Positions 15,511 through 19,213 of a DNA stretch of 19,213 nt are shown in pieces; positions within the stretch are counted from its first letter, which is position 1; every line of letters starts with the position of its first letter. Both the position numbers and the translations under genes were made by a program. The notes under the pieces were generated by a model. The model had not been told where the DNA came from, ran no database searches, and worked only from the letters and a program-made list of their open reading frames with translations. This DNA comes from an uncultured Bacilli bacterium (GTDB lineage Bacteria > Bacillota_I > Bacilli_A > RF39 > UBA660), in assembly GCA_949879835.1 (NCBI GenBank), contig CATLBU010000008.1:1-19213 (forward strand), given 5' to 3'.

Positions 15511-17085
15511 TTAATTCTTGACATTTTGATTCAAAATTTGATTTAATTTTTCTTCTTTATTAATTCTCACAAATAATGGCTCTGGTTGATTTAGTTGAAT
15601 TCCAAAATCCATTCCTTTGAAGTTAATGCTCTCTATAAATCGATTTTCGGTATTCAATTGTTTGAAAATACTATCAGCTGTTTCTGGCAAAAATGGTTGT
15701 AATAAAACTGCCCCTGAACGTATACTTTCCAATAAATTATAGAGAACCGTTTTTAGACGATCTTGTTTTTCTGGATCTTTTGCTAAAATCCAAGGAGTTG
15801 TTTCATCTATATATTTATTACTTCTTCTAAAAATTTCAAAAATATCATCTAAAGCTTCCATCGTTTTAAATTCTTCCATTTTTTGCTCTACTTTGCTTGG
15901 CGTAGATAATACAATATTTTTTAGTTCCAAATCTACCTGTTCATATTCACTTAATGGTTCAGAAACAATTCCATTAAAATATTTATGACACATAGAGATT
16001 GTTCTATTCACTAAATTTCCCAAAACATTTGCTAAATCGCTATTGATACGATCAATAAATAATTCATAAGTAAAAGTACCATCACTATGAAATGGAATCT
16101 CATGGAGTAAATAATAGCGAACACAATCTGTTCCAAATTGTTGGGAAAGTTCATCTGCATAAACAATATTTCCCTTTGATTTACTCATTTTATCATCACC
16201 AAATAAAACCCATGGGTGAGCAAATATCTTTTCTGGAAGTGGTAAATCCAATGCCATTAACATAATTGGCCAATATATAGCATGAAAACGAATAATATCT
16301 TTTCCTATAAATTGAATATTGGCTGGCCAATAATTTTTAAATTCTTCACTATGATTTCCATCTGGATCATAACCCAAAAATGTAATATAATTACTTAGAG
16401 CATCAATCCAAACATAAACAATATGTTTTGGATCAAAATCTACTGGAATCCCCCAATCAAATGATGTACGAGATACACATAAATCTTGAAGACCTGGTTT
16501 CAAAAAATTATTAACAATTTCATTTTTTCTACTAATAGGCTGAATAAAATCTGGATGATTCTCTAGGTATTCTTCTAATTTTTTAGCATATTTATTTAGG
16601 TTAAAAAAATATGCTTCTTCACTTGCTTTCTTTACTTCTCTTCCACAATCTGGACATTTGCCATCTATTAATTGAGATTCTGTAAAAAAAGATTCACATG
16701 GAGTACAATATAACCCATCATATCTTCCTTTATATAAATCCCCTTGATTGTATAGTTTTTTAAATATTTTTGTTACTGTTTCCCTATGACTAGGATTAGA
16801 TGTTCTTACAAATTTATCATAACTTGTATTAAGAGAATCCCATACTTTACGAACTTCTAAAGCAATATCATCTACATATTCTTGAGGTGTAATTCCCGCT
16901 TCATTAGCTTTTTTTTCTATTTTTTCACCATGTTCATCTGTACCTGTTTGAAAATAAACATCATATCCTAACAAACGTTTATATCGAGCATAAGCATCCG
17001 CCAACACAACATCATAAGTATTTCCAATATGAGGTTTCCCAGAAGCATAAGCGATTGCTGTTGTTATATAACATTTTTTCTTCAT
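15511..17085 (-). CDS. metG: Methionyl-tRNA synthetase
   Basis: Class I synthetase that charges tRNA-Met. The 524-residue protein has HIGN (19-22), a zinc knuckle with Cys127, Cys130, Cys144 and Cys147, WIDALSNYITFLGYD (226-240) and KMSKS (299-303), followed by the anticodon-binding helical domain. It ends at about residue 524, so the C-terminal EMAP/Trbp111-like tRNA-binding domain found in B. subtilis MetS (about 660 residues) is missing; many bacteria have this short form. ATG with GGGAGG; the ATG overlaps the dut stop by 4 bases (ATGA), so the two are translationally coupled. Expression is controlled by the methionine T-box upstream of dut. No convincing terminator follows. Confidence 0.97.
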   Translation of the reverse strand: MKKKCYITTAIAYASGKPHIGNTYDVVLADAYARYKRLLGYDVYFQTGTDEHGEKIEKKANEAGITPQEYVDDIALEVRKVWDSLNTSYDKFVRTSNPSHRETVTKIFKKLYNQGDLYKGRYDGLYCTPCESFFTESQLIDGKCPDCGREVKKASEEAYFFNLNKYAKKLEEYLENHPDFIQPISRKNEIVNNFLKPGLQDLCVSRTSFDWGIPVDFDPKHIVYVWIDALSNYITFLGYDPDGNHSEEFKNYWPANIQFIGKDIIRFHAIYWPIMLMALDLPLPEKIFAHPWVLFGDDKMSKSKGNIVYADELSQQFGTDCVRYYLLHEIPFHSDGTFTYELFIDRINSDLANVLGNLVNRTISMCHKYFNGIVSEPLSEYEQVDLELKNIVLSTPSKVEQKMEEFKTMEALDDIFEIFRRSNKYIDETTPWILAKDPEKQDRLKTVLYNLLESIRSGAVLLQPFLPETADSIFKQLNTENRFIESINFKGMDFGIQLNQPEPLFVRINKEEKLNQILNQNVKN

Positions 17086-17570
17086 TTTAATTCCTCCCTA
17101 TTTGTACTACCAATACCACCTTGACGAACTTCTTTTATTTCTTCTTCATGATCTACTGTCAAAAATTTAACAAAAATTCCTTGACAGATTTTATCACCTT
17201 TTTTGACAATGAAATCTTTTTGACCGTAATTTTGTAAACTCAACCAAGCATGTCCTTCATTAGATTTATTATTATAATAATCACTTTCAAAAATACCAAT
17301 TTGGTTAGTAAGTCTAACATTATGTTTAAAACCTATACTACTTCTATTTACTAACATCAACATTTCATCAGAGTTCATTGCAATCTTTATACCTAATGGA
17401 ATTTTTTTAATTTCACCTGGTTTTAAAGTGAAATCAATAATAGATTCAAAATCATATCCAGCGCTATACTTTGTACTTCTCTTTGGTAAATTATATTCAT
17501 CATACAATATTTTATTATCTTCGACATCTTTTTTAAATTGATAAAAACTTATCTTTTCAAATTTTCTCAT
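17082..17570 (-). CDS. dut: dUTPase-family dUTP diphosphatase with altered motif 3
   Basis: Trimeric-type dUTPase that hydrolyses dUTP to dUMP and pyrophosphate, keeping uracil out of DNA and feeding dTMP synthesis. In the 162-residue protein, motif 1 is AGYDFES (37-43), motif 2 NRSSIG (75-80), motif 4 GDKICQGIF (125-133) and motif 5 RQGGIGSTN (149-157). Motif 3, normally GxIDxxYxG with a catalytic Asp, reads GIFESDYY (92-99), so Phe94-Glu95 replace Ile-Asp and the expected catalytic aspartate is a glutamate. The rest of that region (DYYNN to NEGH) resembles a Firmicutes subgroup with an insert after the motif. ATG with GGAGGG. It is the first gene after the methionine T-box and overlaps metG. 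Confidence 0.9.
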   Translation of the reverse strand: MRKFEKISFYQFKKDVEDNKILYDEYNLPKRSTKYSAGYDFESIIDFTLKPGEIKKIPLGIKIAMNSDEMLMLVNRSSIGFKHNVRLTNQIGIFESDYYNNKSNEGHAWLSLQNYGQKDFIVKKGDKICQGIFVKFLTVDHEEEIKEVRQGGIGSTNREELK

Positions 17571-17585
17571 AAAATCCCTCCATAT

Positions 17586-17613
17586 AAAAAACTACGCCTG
17601 ATAAGGACGTAGT
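17586..17613 (-). terminator. Regulated terminator of the T-box leader
   Basis: Minus strand: ACTACG, interior TCCT-TATC-AGG, CGTAGT, then a run of T. It lies directly after the T-box sequence and 16 bases before the dut ATG, the normal position of the attenuator that forms when tRNA-Met is charged. Confidence 0.85.
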
Positions 17614-17800
17614 TCACGTGGTACCACCTTAATTCGTAGAATCTCTACCTCTTTTATTTAACGCATATAAACGGTTTAAGCTAACAATTCACTTAAACAA
17701 TTCCAGAACCATTTAAAATAATCTATTTTATTTGTTTTCACCAACCACAAACTCTCTAAAAAAATATAATTATTTCTCTTTCCTTCATAATCTTTAAATA
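17586..17800 (-). ncRNA. T-box riboswitch, methionine specific, upstream of dut-metG
   Basis: Leader RNA that senses uncharged tRNA and lets transcription continue. On the minus strand the elements in order are: stem I base AATAATT (17768-17774) pairing with AATTGTT (17696-17702); AGAGAG (17752-17757) followed by GGTTGGTG; the specifier position ATG followed by G (17710-17712), decoding methionine; the conserved T-box AAGGTGGTACCACG (17617-17630), whose TGGT would pair with a tRNA ending ACCA; and the competing terminator. The order and spacing are typical, and the Met specifier agrees with metG downstream. That the T-box precedes dut and not metG directly is unusual. Confidence 0.9.
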
Positions 17801-17806
17801 TGTTAC

Positions 17807-17835
17807 ATTATAACATAAAAATACTTACTCTTCAA
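17807..17835 (-). promoter_or_regulatory. Promoter of the T-box dut-metG transcript
   Basis: Minus strand: TTGAAG, 17-base spacer, TATAAT with TGT before it. The -35 lies in the last codons of spoVT. The -10 sits in a perfect inverted repeat ATGTTA-N5-TAACAT (17800-17816), which could be an operator or chance in AT-rich DNA. Confidence 0.75.
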
Positions 17836-18358
17836 GATATTTTGTAAAGAAATTGGAGACTATATGAACAATTTTTTCATCTAACTCAGAAATAGTATCA
17901 TTTTCAGAAATAAGGATAACAAGTCCTACTACATCACTATGTACTATTATAGAATCTATTATATATTTTCCATTTATTTGATAATTCTCTGTTAATTCCA
18001 AATTATCATTTTCCTCTTTTATGATATATTCTCTTTTTTGAATAAAGTTATTTAAAGTAGCACTAATCGGTTGGTTAATACATTTCTTTTTTATACTACT
18101 AGAAGCAGCTATAATTTCATCATTATCGGTTATAATAATATCATATTTAAAAGATGAATAAATAACATCAATTAAATTTTGCGAAAAATCTTTTAAATTT
18201 CTAATAATAGAGAACTTTTTAAGAATAATATTTTCTTTTGCATCAATATATATTTCAACATTTTCTCCCTCATGAATACGTAAATTTTTTCGAATTTCTT
18301 TTGGAATCACCACACGCCCTAATTCATCAATTCTTCTAACAATACCTGTTGCTTTCAT
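17825..18358 (-). CDS. spoVT: SpoVT/AbrB-type transcriptional regulator
   Basis: DNA-binding regulator of the transition/sporulation type. The 177-residue protein has an N-terminal AbrB swapped-hairpin domain (1-50: MKATGIVRRIDELGRVVIPK, then the LRIHEG turn) and a C-terminal GAF-like domain (about 55-177), matching SpoVT of B. subtilis (178 residues) in layout and length; AbrB itself is only about 94 residues. SpoVT tunes forespore gene expression under sigma-G in Bacillus, but similar proteins exist in non-sporulating relatives, so sporulation is not proven. It lies upstream of metG where B. subtilis has abrB (divergent there, same strand here), and is divergent from the pyrophosphatase gene. 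ATG with GAGAGGTAAAG. Confidence 0.88.
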   Translation of the reverse strand: MKATGIVRRIDELGRVVIPKEIRKNLRIHEGENVEIYIDAKENIILKKFSIIRNLKDFSQNLIDVIYSSFKYDIIITDNDEIIAASSSIKKKCINQPISATLNNFIQKREYIIKEENDNLELTENYQINGKYIIDSIIVHSDVVGLVILISENDTISELDEKIVHIVSNFFTKYLEE

Positions 18359-18381
18359 TCTTTACCTCTCCCTCTAACAAA

Positions 18382-18410
18382 TATTTTGGATAAAATTACC
18401 TTTTTTATAC
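18382..18410 (-). promoter_or_regulatory. Possible forespore-sigma-like promoter of spoVT
   Basis: Minus strand: GTATA, 17-base spacer, CAAAATA, which resembles the sigma-G pattern GnATR-N17/18-CATnnTA with one mismatch in the -10. No good sigma-A alternative was seen in this gap. In AT-rich DNA this match may be chance. Confidence 0.25.
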
Positions 18411-18428
18411 TGGAAACATTCATTTTTA

Positions 18429-18437
18429 TGATATAAT
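18429..18437 (+). promoter_or_regulatory. Extended -10 promoter of the pyrophosphatase gene
   Basis: Plus strand TGATATAAT, a perfect -10 with TGn, 21 bases before the ATG. The -35 region (CTGGAA at 16 bases) is weak. Confidence 0.6.
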
Positions 18438-18458
18438 GCTAGTGCGAGGAGGTATTAT

Positions 18459-19213
18459 ATGGAAAAGATATTTGTTTTTGGACATAAAAATCCAGATACT
18501 GATTCTGTTTGTGCTAGTATCTGTCTATCTTATTTAAAAAATAAACTAGGGGAAAATACAGAACCTAGAGTGTTAGGTAATTTAAATAAGGAGTCTAAAT
18601 TTGTATTAGATTATTTTAAAATAAAAGAGCCTAAATTCTTAAATGATGTTAAAGTACAAATTCAAAATATGCATTATGAGAAAGATGCTATGATTGAAGA
18701 ACATCAATCTATCTATAAGACATATAGAAATTTAATGGAACATGGTTACACAGGTCTACCACTTGTAAATTATAAAAATAAGCTAACGGGATATGTCAAT
18801 GTAAAAGAGATTTCTAAATATTTAATCGATGGAGACTTAACTTATTTAAATACAAGTTATGAAAATATATTAGAGACATTACATGCTAAATCAATATTAC
18901 AATTTGATGATAAAATAGAAGGAAGAATATTAGCTGCTACCTACAAAAGTGAAACACTTATTAATGATATTACCTTAAATAAAAAGGATATTTTAATAGT
19001 AGGAAATCGTTATAAAATCATGGAATATGCTGTTAAGAGTGGAATTCATTTACTAATTCTAGTTAATAATATAGAATTACCACAAGACTTAATTAATATT
19101 GCAAAAAATAATAAAGTAAATGTTATTTCTGTTCCTATTGATACATATGAATGTGCAAATATGTTAAAACTATGTAATTATGTCAAACTAATTAACATTA
19201 ATCCTAATCCAAT
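18459..19213 (+). CDS. Putative manganese-dependent inorganic pyrophosphatase with CBS and DRTGG domains (3' truncated by window)
   Basis: Family II (DHH) pyrophosphatase that hydrolyses pyrophosphate to phosphate. The visible 251 residues start MEKIFVFGHKNPDTDSVCAS, with the metal ligands His9, Asp13 and Asp15. After residue about 65 a first CBS module (about 72-125, with HGYTGLPLVN and GYVNVKEI) and a DRTGG-type region (about 145-250) follow, the regulatory insert of CBS-pyrophosphatases inhibited by AMP/ADP and activated by some adenine nucleotides. The second CBS, the rest of the DHH and the DHHA2 domain lie beyond the window. ATG with GAGGAGG 6 bases upstream. It is the only plus-strand gene, divergent from spoVT. 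Confidence 0.93.
   Translation, partial: MEKIFVFGHKNPDTDSVCASICLSYLKNKLGENTEPRVLGNLNKESKFVLDYFKIKEPKFLNDVKVQIQNMHYEKDAMIEEHQSIYKTYRNLMEHGYTGLPLVNYKNKLTGYVNVKEISKYLIDGDLTYLNTSYENILETLHAKSILQFDDKIEGRILAATYKSETLINDITLNKKDILIVGNRYKIMEYAVKSGIHLLILVNNIELPQDLINIAKNNKVNVISVPIDTYECANMLKLCNYVKLININPNP

Noticed and set aside
15511..15535. Possible metG terminator (AAGAAT-TAAT-ATTTTT)
   Set aside because: The stem is six A/T or G-U pairs and uses up the T-run itself, so it would not act as a convincing terminator.
17613..17625. CCACGTGAA core resembling half of a parS site
   Set aside because: It is part of the conserved T-box antiterminator sequence (GGTGGTACCACG); outside the core it differs from parS at several positions.

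Overview
The window is AT-rich, tightly packed bacterial DNA of Firmicutes (Bacilli-like) type. The evidence is the gene content (SpoVT/AbrB-type regulator, T-box leader, DUF951, 3D-domain protein, a manganese pyrophosphatase with CBS and DRTGG domains), strong AGGAGG-type ribosome binding sites and sigma-A-like promoters. TGA is used as a stop (ends of tatD, dut, the MscS gene), so this is genetic code 11 and not a code-4 Mycoplasma. An uncultured low-GC lineage close to Bacilli or Mollicutes would fit, but the sequence does not name it.

Almost everything reads leftwards (minus strand). From right to left: spoVT; a methionine T-box leader followed by dut-metG; a 56-residue two-helix membrane protein with its own promoter and terminator; tatD; a 3D-domain secreted or anchored protein; rsmA; an AGCS amino-acid symporter; ung; tilS-ftsH; parA-parB-mscS-like-DUF951-abgT-like; ychF; a BI-1 family membrane protein; rpsF-ssb-rpsR; and the first 13 codons of another minus-strand gene at the left edge. 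The only rightward gene is a 3'-truncated CBS/DRTGG pyrophosphatase, divergent from spoVT, at the right edge.

The genes are mainly housekeeping: translation (S6, S18, MetRS, TilS, RsmA, YchF), uracil exclusion from DNA (dUTPase and uracil-DNA glycosylase), chromosome partition (ParA/ParB), membrane protein quality control (FtsH) and transport. In Bacillus subtilis these genes lie on both flanks of oriC (abrB-metS-tatD-yabE-ksgA and tilS-ftsH on one side; soj-spo0J-ychF-rpsF-ssb-rpsR on the other). Here both flanks are joined with no dnaA/dnaN core between them, which points to an origin-proximal, rearranged region.

No obvious defence, mobile or biosynthetic system is present apart from a possible transposase start at the left edge. 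The points most worth a second look are: a methionine T-box whose first gene is dut; a dUTPase with an altered catalytic motif 3; an FtsH with a Rho_N/SAP-like tail; a small membrane protein preceded by helically phased TTTTAC repeats; terminator hairpins that repeatedly contain the stop codon; and nearly universal TGn extended -10 promoters. No tRNA, rRNA, CRISPR array or complete insertion sequence was seen.
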